Notes under the pieces: generated by a model
Seen by the model: only the letters and a program-made list of their open reading frames with translations
The model's database searches: none
What the model was told of the DNA's origin: nothing
Part shown: positions 26,601-35,422 of the stretch, one piece after another
Numbering within the stretch: the first letter of the stretch is position 1
Layout: each line of letters starts with the position of its first letter
Translations under genes and position numbers: made by a program
Assembly (NCBI RefSeq): GCF_025148285.1
Contig: NZ_CP102268.1
Coordinates: 3,203,001-3,267,000, forward strand
Origin: Marvinbryantia formatexigens DSM 14469
Lineage (GTDB): Bacteria > Bacillota > Clostridia > Lachnospirales > Lachnospiraceae
DNA length: 64,000 nucleotides
Direction of reading: 5' to 3'

Positions 26601-28158
26601 TGAGGATCTGGCGCAGCTTATTTATGATTTGAAGAATTCCAATAAAGATGCGCGTATTTCCGTAAAACTGGTGTCGGAAGCGGGCGTGGGCACTGTTGCG
26701 GCGGGCGTTGCCAAGGCGGGCGCGCAGGTAATCCTGATTTCCGGTTATGACGGCGGTACCGGTGCGGCGCCGCGCAGCTCCATCCACAATGCCGGTCTTC
26801 CGTGGGAGCTCGGACTTGCCGAGACGCATCAGACACTGATGATGAACGGGCTGCGCAACAAGGTGCGCATCGAGACGGACGGTAAGCTGATGAGCGGACG
26901 CGACGTTGCTATTGCGGCGATCCTCGGCGCGGAGGAGTTTGGTTTTGCCACCGCTCCGCTGGTAACGATGGGCTGCGTGATGATGCGTGTCTGCAACCTG
27001 GATACCTGTCCGGTGGGCGTTGCCACCCAGAATCCGGAGCTGCGCAAGCGTTTCCGCGGTAAACCGGAATATGTCATCAACTTTATGAGATTTATTGCGC
27101 AGGAGCTGCGTGAATATATGGCGAAGCTTGGCGTGCGCACGGTCGATGAGCTGGTCGGCAGAAGCGACCTTTTAAGAAAGGGCGAGGGCTTCTATAAGGA
27201 GAAAGCGGCGCGTGTGGATTTAAGCGCCATCCTTGATAATCCGTATGTCGGACAGAAATGCACGTTTGAGCCGGAGCATGTTTACGATTTCCATCTGGAG
27301 AAGACGGCGGACGAGCGGATTCTGCTGAAGAAGCTGAAGGGTGCGCTGGAGAAGAAGCAGAAACGCAGCATCGAGGTGGATGTATCCAATGTGGACCGTG
27401 CGTTCGGAACGATTTTCGGTTCGGAGATTACGAAGCTGTACGGTGATACGCTGGAGGACGATACCTTTACCGTGAAATGTACCGGTGCGGGCGGTCAGAG
27501 CTTTGGCGCATTTATCCCGAAGGGACTTACCCTGGAGCTGGTGGGCGACAGCAACGATTATTTTGGCAAGGGACTGTCTGGCGGCAGACTGATTGTGTAT
27601 CCGCCGAAGGGCATTACCTACAAGCAGGATGAGAACATTATCATCGGCAACGTGGCGCTTTACGGCGCGACCAGCGGTAGCGCCTACATCAACGGCGTGG
27701 CAGGCGAGCGCTTCTGCGTCCGCAATTCCGGCGCGATAGCGGTGGTAGAGGGTGTCGGCGAGCACGGCTGCGAATATATGACAGGCGGCAGGGCGGTCAT
27801 CCTCGGAAAAACCGGCAAAAACTTTGCGGCGGGCATGAGCGGCGGTATCGCCTATGTGCTGGATGAGGACAACGACCTCTATAAGAAGGTCAACAAAGAG
27901 ATGGTTTCCATCGAAAAGATGACGAGCAAATATGATGTGGAAGAATTGAAGAAGATGATTCAGGACCATGTGGCTTACACAAATTCTGTGAAGGGCAAGG
28001 AGGTTCTGGAGCATTTTGAAGAATATCTGCCGAAGTTTAAGAAGATTATCCCGAACGACTATAAACGGATGATGAACACGATTATCCAGATGGAGGAAAA
28101 GGGATTGAGCAGCGAGCAGGCACAGATTGAGGCGTTCAACGCCATCAAGAAAGGATAG
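23620..28158 (+). CDS. gltB: glutamate synthase large subunit
   Basis: The 1512-residue large subunit transfers the amide of glutamine to 2-oxoglutarate, forming two glutamates. An N-terminal class II amidotransferase domain has Cys22 (HDNCGIG) as nucleophile after removal of a short propeptide. A central domain and an FMN-binding TIM barrel with SGYDGGTGAAPRSS follow. The 3Fe-4S motif C-x5-C-x4-C is seen in CVMMRVCNLDTC, and a C-terminal beta-helix GXGXG domain closes the chain (GGQSFGAF, LSGGRL). Start 23620 is chosen because GGAAGAGGG precedes it. Operon with gltD, 12 bases apart. Confidence 0.97.
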   Translation: MANKSTRKAPPLYRQEFEHDNCGIGAVVNIKGIKTRETVENALKIVENLEHRAGKDAEGKTGDGVGILLQISHKFFSKTCNALGISLGKEREYGVGQFFFPQDELKRKQAMKMFEIILNKEGLEFLGWRTVPTVPEILGQKALDKMPYIMQAFIKKPADVEAGLPFDRRLYVARREFEQSNENTYVVSLSSRTIVYKGMFLVGQLRKFFTDLQSPDYESAIATVHSRFSTNTNPSWERAHPNRFIVHNGEINTIRGNADKMLAREETMASPYLQDDFHKVLPVINMAGSDSAMLDNTLEFLIMSGMDMALAMMILIPEPWANNQNLSQNKRDFYQYYATMMEPWDGPAAIMFSDGDQVGAVLDRNGLRPSRYYITNDGYMILSSEVGVLDIPPEKIVRKERLHPGKMLLIDTVKGKIIDDEELKEYYASREPYGEWLDSNLVCLSDLKIPNVRVPEYTDEERARLQKAFGYTYEEYRTSIRNMALNGAEGIASMGIDTPLAVLSDEQQPLFNYFKQLFAQVTNPPIDAIREEIVTSTTVYIGEDGNLLEEAPENCKVLKVNNPILTNTDMLKIKHMKVDGFKVAEVPITYYKSTSIERAIERLFVEVDKAHRDGANILVLTDRGVDENHVPIPSLLAVSAVHQYLVKTKKRTSLAIVLESGEPREVHHFATLLGYGACAVNPYLAQETIRQLIDNKMIEKDYYAAVNDYNSAVLHGIVKIASKMGISTIQSYQGSQIFEAIGISKEVIDKYFTKTVSRVGGITLQDIENQTEALHNEAFDPLGLGNDLTLNSIGRHKSRSQGEEHRYNPLTIHLLQESTKQGNYQMFKEYTARVNREESGYLRSLMDFNYPEEGVPIDEVESVDEIVKRFKTGAMSYGSISQEAHETLAIAMNRLHGKSNSGEGGESDERLASAGTANDRSSAIKQVASGRFGVTSRYLVSAKELQIKMAQGAKPGEGGHLPGGKVYPWIAKTRHSTPGVSLISPPPHHDIYSIEDLAQLIYDLKNSNKDARISVKLVSEAGVGTVAAGVAKAGAQVILISGYDGGTGAAPRSSIHNAGLPWELGLAETHQTLMMNGLRNKVRIETDGKLMSGRDVAIAAILGAEEFGFATAPLVTMGCVMMRVCNLDTCPVGVATQNPELRKRFRGKPEYVINFMRFIAQELREYMAKLGVRTVDELVGRSDLLRKGEGFYKEKAARVDLSAILDNPYVGQKCTFEPEHVYDFHLEKTADERILLKKLKGALEKKQKRSIEVDVSNVDRAFGTIFGSEITKLYGDTLEDDTFTVKCTGAGGQSFGAFIPKGLTLELVGDSNDYFGKGLSGGRLIVYPPKGITYKQDENIIIGNVALYGATSGSAYINGVAGERFCVRNSGAIAVVEGVGEHGCEYMTGGRAVILGKTGKNFAAGMSGGIAYVLDEDNDLYKKVNKEMVSIEKMTSKYDVEELKKMIQDHVAYTNSVKGKEVLEHFEEYLPKFKKIIPNDYKRMMNTIIQMEEKGLSSEQAQIEAFNAIKKG

Positions 28159-28170
28159 GAGGAGACGAAG

Positions 28171-29655
28171 ATGGGAAAACCAACAGGATTTATGGATTAT
28201 GAACGGGAGACTGCAGCGGCGGTTTCCCCGAAGGTCCGTATCAAAAATTTTAATGAATTCCATACTCCGCTCTCCAGAGAGAAGCAGCGCCAGCAGGCGG
28301 CAAGATGTATGGCGTGCGGCGTGCCATTCTGTCAGTCGGGCATGATGATCGGCGGTATGGCGTCCGGCTGTCCGCTGAAGAATCTGGTGCCGGAGTGGAA
28401 CGACCTTGTTTATACTGGAAACTGGGAACAGGCGTATCTGCGTCTGATGAAGACGAACTGCTTCCCGGAGTTTACATCGCGCGTATGCCCGGCGCTCTGC
28501 GAGGCGGCATGTACCTGTAATCTGAACGGAGACCCGGTGTCAACGAAGGAAAATGAGCGTGCAATTATCGAGAACGCTTACGAGAAGGGGCTGGTAAAGC
28601 CCAATCCGCCGAAGGTGCGCACCGGCAAGAAGGTGGCGGTGGTCGGCAGCGGTCCGTCCGGACTTGCTACGGCAATGCAGCTTAATATGCGGGGGCATTC
28701 CGTAACGGTTTTTGAGCGCAGCGACCGCATTGGCGGGCTTCTGCGCTATGGAATCCCGAACATGAAGCTGGAAAAGCATATCATTGACAGACGACTGGCG
28801 ATTATGGAGGCGGAGGGTATTACCTTCGTGACAAATGCCAATATCGGAGAGGATATTCCGGCGGAGCAGCTCCTAAAGGATTACGACCGCGTAGTGCTTT
28901 GCTGCGGCGCTTCCAACCCGCGCGATATCAAGGTGCCGGGACGCGAGGCAAAGGGCATTTATTTTGCGGTGGATTTTCTGAAGGCGACTACAAAGAGCCT
29001 GCTGGATTCCAATTTTGAGGACGGAAAATTTATATCTGCAAAGGGCAAAAAGGTGATGGTGATCGGCGGCGGCGATACCGGAAATGACTGTGTCGGCACC
29101 TCTATCCGCCTTGGCGCGGCGAGCGTGCTGCAGCTTGAGATGATGCCGAAGGCGCCCGATACGCGCGCGGCAAACAATCCCTGGCCGCAGTGGCCGAGGG
29201 TCTGCAAGACCGATTATGGTCAGCAGGAGGCAATCGCCGTATTCGGGCACGACCCGCGTGTCTACCAGACGACGGTTACGGAATTTATCGCTAACAAAAA
29301 GGGCGAGGTCTGCCAGGCGAAGCTTGTGAAGCTGGAAGGCAAGCGCGACGAAAAGAGCGGCCGCACGGTGATGGTGCCGGTGGAAGGCACGGAGGAAATC
29401 GTCGATGTCGATCTGGTGCTGATCGCAGCCGGCTTCCTTGGTTCCCAGAAATATGTGACCGATGCCTTCAAGGTAGCGCTTGATGGACGCACCAACGTGG
29501 CGACCGATCCGGGCAAATACCAGACCAGCATCCCCAACGTCTTTACCGCAGGCGATATGCACCGCGGACAGTCGCTCGTCGTGTGGGCGATCCGCGAAGG
29601 ACGCGAAGCGGCGAGAGCGGTGGATGAATCGCTGATGGGATATACAAATCTGTAG
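28171..29655 (+). CDS. gltD: glutamate synthase small subunit
   Basis: A 494-residue flavoprotein that feeds electrons from NAD(P)H to the large subunit. N-terminal Cys clusters for Fe-S centres are CMACGVPFCQS, CPL and CPALCEAACTC. The FAD-binding VVGSGPSGLA lies near residue 155, the NAD(P)H-binding VIGGGDTGND near 295, and the C-terminal FAD motif TAGDMHRGQSLVVWAI is present. The start follows GGAGG. It ends in a wobble-paired terminator. Confidence 0.96.
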   Translation: MGKPTGFMDYERETAAAVSPKVRIKNFNEFHTPLSREKQRQQAARCMACGVPFCQSGMMIGGMASGCPLKNLVPEWNDLVYTGNWEQAYLRLMKTNCFPEFTSRVCPALCEAACTCNLNGDPVSTKENERAIIENAYEKGLVKPNPPKVRTGKKVAVVGSGPSGLATAMQLNMRGHSVTVFERSDRIGGLLRYGIPNMKLEKHIIDRRLAIMEAEGITFVTNANIGEDIPAEQLLKDYDRVVLCCGASNPRDIKVPGREAKGIYFAVDFLKATTKSLLDSNFEDGKFISAKGKKVMVIGGGDTGNDCVGTSIRLGAASVLQLEMMPKAPDTRAANNPWPQWPRVCKTDYGQQEAIAVFGHDPRVYQTTVTEFIANKKGEVCQAKLVKLEGKRDEKSGRTVMVPVEGTEEIVDVDLVLIAAGFLGSQKYVTDAFKVALDGRTNVATDPGKYQTSIPNVFTAGDMHRGQSLVVWAIREGREAARAVDESLMGYTNL

Positions 29656-29698
29656 AGGCGAGCTCCGTGATGTGCAAACGCTGCTGAAGAAAGGAAAG

Positions 29699-29737
29699 AT
29701 CATATTTAGGGCTTCTGACCCCAACATCATAATATAG
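29699..29737 (+). repeat. dispersed repeat GGGCTTYTG-CCCC-AACATCAT, copy 1
   Basis: ATCATATTTAGGGCTTCTG continuing to ACCCCAACATCATAATATAG. Related copies lie at 57728-57766 and 62580-62620. A small hairpin GGG..CCC is central. Confidence 0.6.
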
Positions 29738-29779
29738 AAAGAGCTGTGTAGGAAGAAAAATGCTATATAGCTCTTTTTA
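29738..29779 (+). terminator. gltBD terminator
   Basis: AGAGCTGTGTAG pairs with CTATATAGCTCT through 12 base pairs including two G-U pairs, then TTTTT. Confidence 0.8.
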
Positions 29780-29803
29780 TGATTACATTGCAAATTAAGT
29801 TGC

Positions 29804-29888
29804 AAAAATTGTGTTTATGTGATAATCTAAATAATAGACAACCGTGTTACAGGGTGGTGAGCCTCCCGTACTTGCAAAAGAAGGGAGG
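29804..29888 (+). promoter_or_regulatory. toxin 1 promoter and SD-masking hairpin
   Basis: An extended -10 TGTGATAAT (29818-29826) follows TTGCAA (29800-29805). In the leader CCTCCC (29862-29867) can pair with GGGAGG of the ribosome-binding site (29883-29888), which would hold toxin translation low in the full-length transcript. Confidence 0.6.
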
Positions 29889-29897
29889 TGGTGTGAA

Positions 29898-29987
29898 ATG
29901 TCTGTATTCGAAGCGATTTCCTTAATGGTTTCATTCGGTATATTCGTAGTAACACTGCTTGCTTACATAGAAAACAGGCGAAAATAA
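29898..29987 (+). CDS. putative holin-like toxin peptide, copy 1
   Basis: A 29-residue peptide, too short for most gene finders: MSVFEAISLMVSFGIFV, then VTLLAYIENRRK. One membrane helix spans about residues 6-24 and ends in a basic tail, like the small holin-like toxins of Firmicutes type I systems (Hol_Tox family). A very strong GGGAGGTGG ribosome-binding site lies upstream but can be masked by a leader hairpin. Antisense RNA from the opposite strand covers the 3' end of its mRNA. The second copy differs only in the last residues. Expected to insert in the membrane and depolarise it when unbalanced. Confidence 0.8.
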   Translation: MSVFEAISLMVSFGIFVVTLLAYIENRRK

Positions 29988-30075
29988 AAATAAGCCTACC
30001 TTGTACTTGGCCGTCTGGGTAGGCTTATAATCCAAACCAGGAGGCTAACCACTTTGTGGGCGGTTGTTCTTCCTT
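29980..30075 (-). ncRNA. candidate antisense RNA antitoxin, copy 1
   Basis: On the minus strand TTGAAT (plus 30105-30110), 17 bases, TATAGT (plus 30082-30087) makes a near-consensus promoter. Transcription would start near 30075 and end at the 11-bp stem ATAAGCCTACC / GGTAGGCTTAT (29990-30000 / 30018-30028), which has a T-tract on the minus-strand side. The RNA of about 95 bases overlaps the 3' part of the toxin mRNA, the RatA/TxpA arrangement. Confidence 0.72.
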
Positions 30076-30324
30076 GTTTTTACTATAACACAGTTTGTTT
30101 TTTGATTCAAGTTTTTTGTGAGGTTTTTGAATGGTTTGCTGGTGAAAATTGTATCCGATGATTCCGAAGCAGGAAGAATGTCCGACGGGATAGATGTTTG
30201 ATACATTTAAATAAATTATAAATGAGTTGCAAAAATTATGTTTATGTGATAATCTAAATAATAGACAACCGTGTTACAGGGTGGTGAGCCTCCCGTACTT
30301 GCAAAAGAAGGGAGGTGGTGTGAA

Positions 30325-30414
30325 ATGTCTGTATTCGAAGCGATTTCCTTAATGGTTTCATTCGGTATATTCGTAGTAACACTGCTTGCTTACATAAACA
30401 GCGGGCGAAAATAA
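30325..30414 (+). CDS. putative holin-like toxin peptide, copy 2
   Basis: A 29-residue peptide identical to copy 1 through residue 24, ending AYINSGRK instead of AYIENRRK. Same leader hairpin, ribosome-binding site and downstream stem (30417-30427 / 30445-30455). Both open reading frames are intact, so neither copy is an obvious relic. Confidence 0.8.
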   Translation: MSVFEAISLMVSFGIFVVTLLAYINSGRK

Positions 30415-30502
30415 AAATAAGCCTACCTTGTACTTAGCGGTCTGGGTAGGCTTATAGTCAACCACGGGAGGCTAACCACTTTGTGGGCGGTTGTTCTTCC
30501 TT
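30407..30502 (-). ncRNA. candidate antisense RNA antitoxin, copy 2
   Basis: Same promoter as copy 1, with TTGAAT at plus 30532-30537 and TATAGT at plus 30509-30514, 17 bases apart. It differs from copy 1 in the loop (TTAGCGG vs TTGGCCG) and near 30456-30466, which may limit cross-talk. Confidence 0.72.
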
Positions 30503-30555
30503 GTTTTTACTATAACACAATTTGTTTTTTGATTCAAGTTTTTTGTGAGGTTTTT

Positions 30556-31233
30556 ATGGTTTTTACGGATGTTTTGCTGGTGGAGGACGACCAGGCGATT
30601 GTGGAGAATCTGACAGGATTTTTGAAGGAGGAAGGCTTCTGCGTGACGGCGGTTTCCGGGCAGGCAGCGGCGATGGAAGCGCTGGAGGCACGGGAGTTTG
30701 CACTGGTGCTTCTGGATGTCACGCTGGCGCAGGGGAATGGTTACAGCACCTGCACGGCAATTAAGAGCCGGGGAGATATTCCGGTGATTTTTCTGACGGC
30801 GCTTGGCGATGAATTCAGCGTGGTCACAGGGCTGGATATGGGGGCGGATGATTATATCAGCAAGCCATTCCGTCCGCGAGAGCTGGTTTCGCGCATGAGG
30901 ACAGTGCTGCGCCGCAGCGGACGGAGCCAGCGGGTGATGAAAATAGGAAATCTTTCGGTGGACATGGTGAAAGGAACGGTAGAAAAAGAGGGCAGGGAAA
31001 TATACCTGTCAGCGATGGAGTACCGTCTGCTGCTGATTTTCCTGAACCACAGAGGAATGGTGCTTACGCGGTCAGTGCTTCTGGAAGAAATCTGGGATGC
31101 GGCGGGTGAATTTGTGAACGATAACACGCTGACGGTATATATTAAGCGTCTGCGCGAGAAAATTGAAGATGACCCGGCAAACCCGCAGATTCTTCTGACT
31201 GTGCGTGGAGTGGGATACCGCCTGGGTGTGTAA
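30556..31233 (+). CDS. OmpR-family response regulator (orphan by position)
   Basis: A 225-residue regulator. The receiver domain has EDD (10-12), phospho-acceptor Asp54 in LVLLDVTL and Lys in ISKPFRPRE; the OmpR winged helix has LSAMEYRLLLIFL and NDNTLTVYIKRLREKI. GAGG six bases upstream supports this start. No kinase follows; a terminator and the oppositely oriented cellobiose phosphorylase do. The next kinase, at 43933, stands directly before an FtsX-type exporter and lacks a regulator, so the two are likely partners separated by an inserted sugar island. An upstream in-frame ATG lies inside the toxin cassette and is not favoured. Confidence 0.92.
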   Translation: MVFTDVLLVEDDQAIVENLTGFLKEEGFCVTAVSGQAAAMEALEAREFALVLLDVTLAQGNGYSTCTAIKSRGDIPVIFLTALGDEFSVVTGLDMGADDYISKPFRPRELVSRMRTVLRRSGRSQRVMKIGNLSVDMVKGTVEKEGREIYLSAMEYRLLLIFLNHRGMVLTRSVLLEEIWDAAGEFVNDNTLTVYIKRLREKIEDDPANPQILLTVRGVGYRLGV

Positions 31234-31339
31234 GCTGTTCTTGTATGGAACGAAGCACAAACGGAGGAATGGCGAAAATATCCGGTGCGCGGAGAATCCC
31301 GGACATATAAGGGAAAGGTACAATATATCAGAAAAGCTA

Positions 31340-31384
31340 AAAAACAGGAAAGCGCAGCGCAAAACTGCATTCTTTCCTGTTTTT
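31340..31384. terminator. bidirectional terminator between regulator and phosphorylase genes
   Basis: A perfect 13-base stem AAAAACAGGAAAG / CTTTCCTGTTTTT (31340-31352 / 31372-31384) serves both converging genes. Confidence 0.9.
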
Positions 31385-31462
31385 GTGTATCTGTGCCGCC
31401 GTATCTGCGCCGCCCTGTCCGCATCCGGACCGCTTTGCGGGGACAGTGTATCCGCGCTGCTC

Positions 31463-33898
31463 TTATCCCATCCGCACGGTTACGTGATATTCTGTTTTTC
31501 CGGCTTCCACTGGAATCAGATTGCCGGCAATTTCTTTTCCGTCGACAGAGATTCCGGAGACGCCCTTCTGTACGCCGTCCGGATTTTCCACGTCGATGTA
31601 GTAGGTGGAGCCGCGGAACTTTCGAATCAGCCGGAAGCTTCCGAAGGAGGATGGCACGCAGGGGTCGATGCGCAGTCCGTCGTAGTCCGGCTGCACGCCG
31701 AGGATTGCCTGGGAGATATTGACAAAGGTCCATGCGGCGGTGCCGGTCAGCCAGCTGTTCTTGGCCTCCCCGTGATAAAAGGCATCAGCGCCGGCAATCA
31801 TCTGGGAGTAAACGTACGGTTCTGTCCGGTGAATCTCGCTGATATGCTCAATGCAGGAGGGACAGGTTTTCTCGTAAATCTCAAAAGCGCGGTCGCCGCG
31901 TCCGATGACAGTTTCCGCGATGGAAATCCACGGATTGTTGTGACAGAAGATACCGGCGTTTTCCTTGTATCCCGGCGGATAGGAGGAAATTTCACCGAGG
32001 TTCAGATAATACTGCGTGTAGGCGGGCTGCAGAATCATGATACCATACTTTGTATCCAGCCGTTCCTTTACGGAATCCAGCGCTTTTTCCGCCAGTCCCT
32101 CTTCTACGCCGATGCCCGCCATAACGCAGAAGCCCTGCGGCTCGATATAAATCTGACCTTCTCTGCACTCCTTTGAGCCTATCTTTTCGGAGCTGGCGTC
32201 GTAAGCTCTGAGGAACCATTCCCCGTCCCAGCCGGCATCCAGAACACTCTGGTACATCTGCTCTGTGGCACGGAGGGCTTCCTCTTCATAATCCGTTCTG
32301 CCGGTCTGATGGCAGATTTCGGCAAATTCCCTGCCGTATTTTACAAACATACCGGCGATAAACACAGATTCCGCCACCGGACCCTCCGAAGGACCAGTCG
32401 TCTGGAAAGGCTCTCCCGGCTCTTTTGAGAAGCAGTTGAGGTTCAGACAGTCATTCCAGTCGGCGCGGCCGATAAGCGGGAGCTTATGCGGACCCAGGTG
32501 CGTACAGGTGTAGCGGAAGGAGCGGTACAGATGCTCCAGAAGCGGCTGTGCCAGCTCCGGGCGGTTGTCAAAGGGCACCACTTCATCCAGAATGGAAAAA
32601 TCCCCGGTCTCTTTCAGATAAGCGGCTACGGCGGCAATCAGCCAGAGCGGGTCGTCGTTGAAGCCGCTGCCGATGTCCAGATTTCCCTTCTTTGTAAGAG
32701 GCTGATACTGGTGATAAGCGCTTCCGTCCTCAAACTGGGTGGCGGCGATATCCAGAATCCGCTCTCTGGCGCGCTCCGGAATCAGATGCACAAAACCGAG
32801 CAGGTCCTGGCAGGAATCGCGGAAGCCCATCCCGCGTCCGGTGCCGGATTCGTAATAGGATGCGGAGCGTGACATATTAAAAGTAACCATGCACTGATAC
32901 TGGTTCCAGATATTAACCATGCGGTTGACATGTTCGTTGCCGCTCTCGACCGTAAAACGGGAGAGAAGCCCGTCCCAGTATTCGTTCAGCTGCGCGAACG
33001 CCGCCTCTGCCTGACGGGGTGTGGCAAAGCGCGCAAGAAGCGCGTGTGCGCCGTCCTTGCGGATAACGCCGGGCGATTCCCATTTTTCCTCTTCCGGGTT
33101 TTCGCAATAGCCGAGCACAAATACAAATTCCTTTTCCTCGCCCGGTGCGAGAGAAAGATTGATCTGATGGCTGGCAATCGGATACCAGCCGCTGGCAACA
33201 GAGCCGCGGCACTTCTTTTCCCGGACGGCGTCCGGAATGGCGTTTCCATTGCCTGCTCCGAGAAAGACGTCCCGGCTGGTATCAAAACCGTCCACGGGAA
33301 CATTTACACTGAAGAAGCTGTAATGATTCCGGCGCTCCCGGTATTCCGTCTTGTGATAAATGGTGCTTCCCTCGATTTCCACTTCTCCGATGCTTAAATT
33401 GCGCTGGAAATTGTTCATGTCATCGATGGCATTCCAGAGGCAGAATTCCACATAGGAAAACAGAGAAATCTGTTTCTTTGCGGAAGAAGTATTTTTCAGC
33501 TTCAGATGGTTGATTTCGCAGGCGGCGTCCACCGGAACGAAAGCAAGCAGATTGGCTTCCAGTCCGTTTTTGGAGGAGCAGAAGCGGCTGTAGCCCATAC
33601 CGTGACGGCATTCATAGGAATCGACCGGTGTGCGGGAGGGCATGGTTCCCGGATTCCAGATGGTTCCGTTATCATTAATATAGTAATATTTCCCGTTGGA
33701 ATCCGGCGGGAGGGAATTATAACGGTATCTCGTAATGCGCAGGAGCTTGGCATCCTTGTAGAAGCTGTATCCGCCGCAGGTGTTGGAAATAAGGGAGAAG
33801 AAGTCACGGCTTCCCAGATAATTAATCCAGGGGAGCGGAGTGTCCGGTGTAGTAATCACATATTCTTTTGCCATATCATCAAAATGACCGAAGTTCAT
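31463..33898 (-). CDS. cellobiose phosphorylase, GH94
   Basis: An 811-residue cytoplasmic enzyme that splits cellobiose with phosphate into glucose 1-phosphate and glucose. It opens [21 protein letters not shown], very like clostridial cellobiose phosphorylase, and has about the same length; cellodextrin phosphorylases are nearer 980. The (alpha/alpha)6 barrel carries [10 protein letters not shown] with the catalytic Asp, and the phosphate-site region follows in [11 protein letters not shown] and AYTQYY. It is divergent from the LacI regulator and belongs with the ABC transporter downstream of it. Beta-glucan disaccharides other than cellobiose cannot be excluded. Confidence 0.9.
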   Translation of the reverse strand: MNFGHFDDMAKEYVITTPDTPLPWINYLGSRDFFSLISNTCGGYSFYKDAKLLRITRYRYNSLPPDSNGKYYYINDNGTIWNPGTMPSRTPVDSYECRHGMGYSRFCSSKNGLEANLLAFVPVDAACEINHLKLKNTSSAKKQISLFSYVEFCLWNAIDDMNNFQRNLSIGEVEIEGSTIYHKTEYRERRNHYSFFSVNVPVDGFDTSRDVFLGAGNGNAIPDAVREKKCRGSVASGWYPIASHQINLSLAPGEEKEFVFVLGYCENPEEEKWESPGVIRKDGAHALLARFATPRQAEAAFAQLNEYWDGLLSRFTVESGNEHVNRMVNIWNQYQCMVTFNMSRSASYYESGTGRGMGFRDSCQDLLGFVHLIPERARERILDIAATQFEDGSAYHQYQPLTKKGNLDIGSGFNDDPLWLIAAVAAYLKETGDFSILDEVVPFDNRPELAQPLLEHLYRSFRYTCTHLGPHKLPLIGRADWNDCLNLNCFSKEPGEPFQTTGPSEGPVAESVFIAGMFVKYGREFAEICHQTGRTDYEEEALRATEQMYQSVLDAGWDGEWFLRAYDASSEKIGSKECREGQIYIEPQGFCVMAGIGVEEGLAEKALDSVKERLDTKYGIMILQPAYTQYYLNLGEISSYPPGYKENAGIFCHNNPWISIAETVIGRGDRAFEIYEKTCPSCIEHISEIHRTEPYVYSQMIAGADAFYHGEAKNSWLTGTAAWTFVNISQAILGVQPDYDGLRIDPCVPSSFGSFRLIRKFRGSTYYIDVENPDGVQKGVSGISVDGKEIAGNLIPVEAGKTEYHVTVRMG

Positions 33899-34371
33899 AG
33901 CGAGACCTCCTAAATTATTTTATAATACGAAATACAATTCGGGAAAAAACGGAAAAATTAAAAACGAAAACGAATAAGTTGAGAAAAAATAAGAGAAAGC
34001 ACGGCAAAGAAAAACTCTGTCTTTTATAGTATAGCGAAAATAATAGGAAAAATCAATAATAATCTGAAGGAAAAATGAAAAAAAGAAGATGAATTGCACG
34101 AAAAGAGAAAGCGGAGGATTCAGCCGTCCGAAAAAATCGGAAAGAAGAAATCAAAACACTTGGTTACGAAAATTTTCGTAGAAAAATGGTTTTTGTTATA
34201 AAAATGACATAAAAATGTAAAAAAGAGAAAAGCAAAAATTGTGCAGTAGGGAGAATGAATGCAAAATGCACAAACAAATGGAAAAAAGACTTGATTTTTT
34301 GTGCCAGATAGAATAAAATGAGTTTACGAAAACGATTAAGGGAAAAGAGAAAAGAAAGAGAGAGGATCCCG
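33899..34371. promoter_or_regulatory. divergent control region with repeated ACGAAAA sites
   Basis: A 473-base AT-rich gap. Candidate operators are ACGAAAACGAAT (33964-33975), the perfect palindrome TACGAAAATTTTCGTA (34165-34180) and ACGAAAACGATT (34326-34337). TTGATT (34291-34296), 17 bases, TAAAAT (34314-34319) is a promoter for the LacI gene, and the last operator lies at its expected start, which fits autorepression. The phosphorylase promoter is less clear (minus-strand TATTAT at plus 33922-33927). Confidence 0.6.
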
Positions 34372-35409
34372 ATGGTTTCCATGAAAGAAATTGCCCGCCG
34401 GTGCAATGTTTCGGTAGCCAGCGTCAGCAAGGCTATCAATGGATACATGGACATCGGCGAAGAAACCAGAAACTTCATCTTAAAAACGGCGTCAGAAATG
34501 GGATATTTCCCGAATTCCTCTGCGAGGACGCTGAAGACAAAGAGAAGCCACAATCTCGGAGTGCTGTTTATGGATGAAGCAATGAGTGGTCTGACACATG
34601 ACTTTTTTAATCATGTGCTGGAGAGCTTTAAACGCACAGCAGAGGAAAAGGGTTACGACATCACCTTTACAAACGGAAACATTTCCGGACAGAAGATGAC
34701 CTATTACGAACACTGCCGGTACAGGGGTGTGGATGGCGTGGTGATTGCCTGTGTGGACTGTAATTCGGAGGAAGTACGGGAGCTGGTCAATTCCGAGATT
34801 CCCGTAGTCACAATCGACCATATATTTGATGGAAGGATTGCGGTCGTATCGAATAACGTCCAGGGAATGCAGGAGCTGGTTTCCTACATATACAGTATGG
34901 GACACCGCAAAATTGCCTACATCCACGGAGAGGATGGATCGGCGGTAACAAGGAACCGTCTGGGCGCGTTCCACAGAACGCTGCATCTGCAGGGAATAGA
35001 GGTGCCGGATGAGTACACGATTATGTCTCCCTACCGTGATGCGGACGGAGCTGCGGCGGCAACCGGACAGCTTCTGGATCTGAAAGATCCGCCCACCTGT
35101 ATCTTATATCCGGACGATTTTGCTGCCATTGGAGGAATCAACGAAATCCGCGAAAGAGGACTGAGAATCCCGCAGGATATTTCTATTGCGGGATACGACG
35201 GAATCATTGTTGCAAGGGTTCTGGAGCCGAAGCTGACAACTATCTGTCAGGACACGGAGGCAATCGGAAGAATTGCGGCGGAGAAGCTGGTGAACCTGAT
35301 AGAGCATCCCAAAACCGCTCTGATAGAAAGGTATACCGTAGACGGCATGTTGTTCAAAGGCGCTTCTGTAAAACGGATAGAACCGTCGCAAAGCAAAAAC
35401 AAAATTTAA
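34372..35409 (+). CDS. LacI-family transcriptional regulator
   Basis: A 345-residue repressor: DNA-binding domain [24 protein letters not shown] and hinge PNSSARTL, then a sugar-binding-protein-like effector domain ([27 protein letters not shown]). Start 34372 is preferred because GAGAGGA lies just upstream. The in-frame ATG at 34318 falls inside the probable -10 box and cannot be used from that promoter. It should control the divergent phosphorylase and the transporter genes 13 bases downstream, in response to a beta-glucoside or xyloglucan-type sugar (inferred). Confidence 0.92.
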   Translation: MVSMKEIARRCNVSVASVSKAINGYMDIGEETRNFILKTASEMGYFPNSSARTLKTKRSHNLGVLFMDEAMSGLTHDFFNHVLESFKRTAEEKGYDITFTNGNISGQKMTYYEHCRYRGVDGVVIACVDCNSEEVRELVNSEIPVVTIDHIFDGRIAVVSNNVQGMQELVSYIYSMGHRKIAYIHGEDGSAVTRNRLGAFHRTLHLQGIEVPDEYTIMSPYRDADGAAAATGQLLDLKDPPTCILYPDDFAAIGGINEIRERGLRIPQDISIAGYDGIIVARVLEPKLTTICQDTEAIGRIAAEKLVNLIEHPKTALIERYTVDGMLFKGASVKRIEPSQSKNKI

Positions 35410-35422
35410 GGAGGAAGTAAGA

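Larger units (their letters stand above)
29799..30128. repeat. 330-base toxin-antitoxin cassette, copy 1
   Basis: Almost identical to 30226-30555, offset exactly 427 bases without net insertion or deletion. It contains the toxin promoter, SD-masking hairpin, peptide gene, shared terminator and antisense promoter. Confidence 0.95.
30226..30555. repeat. 330-base toxin-antitoxin cassette, copy 2
   Basis: The second copy ends one base before the response regulator ATG at 30556. The 97 bases between copies (30129-30225) are not repeated and hold no gene. Confidence 0.95.

Noticed and set aside
30129-30225. Remnant of the response regulator gene between the toxin cassettes
   Set aside because: The short likeness (ATGGTTTGCTGGTG) to the start of the regulator gene breaks off at once and is too brief to call.
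34318-34371. Upstream start for the LacI-family gene at 34318
   Set aside because: The ATG falls inside the probable -10 box and has no ribosome-binding site; 34372 fits better.
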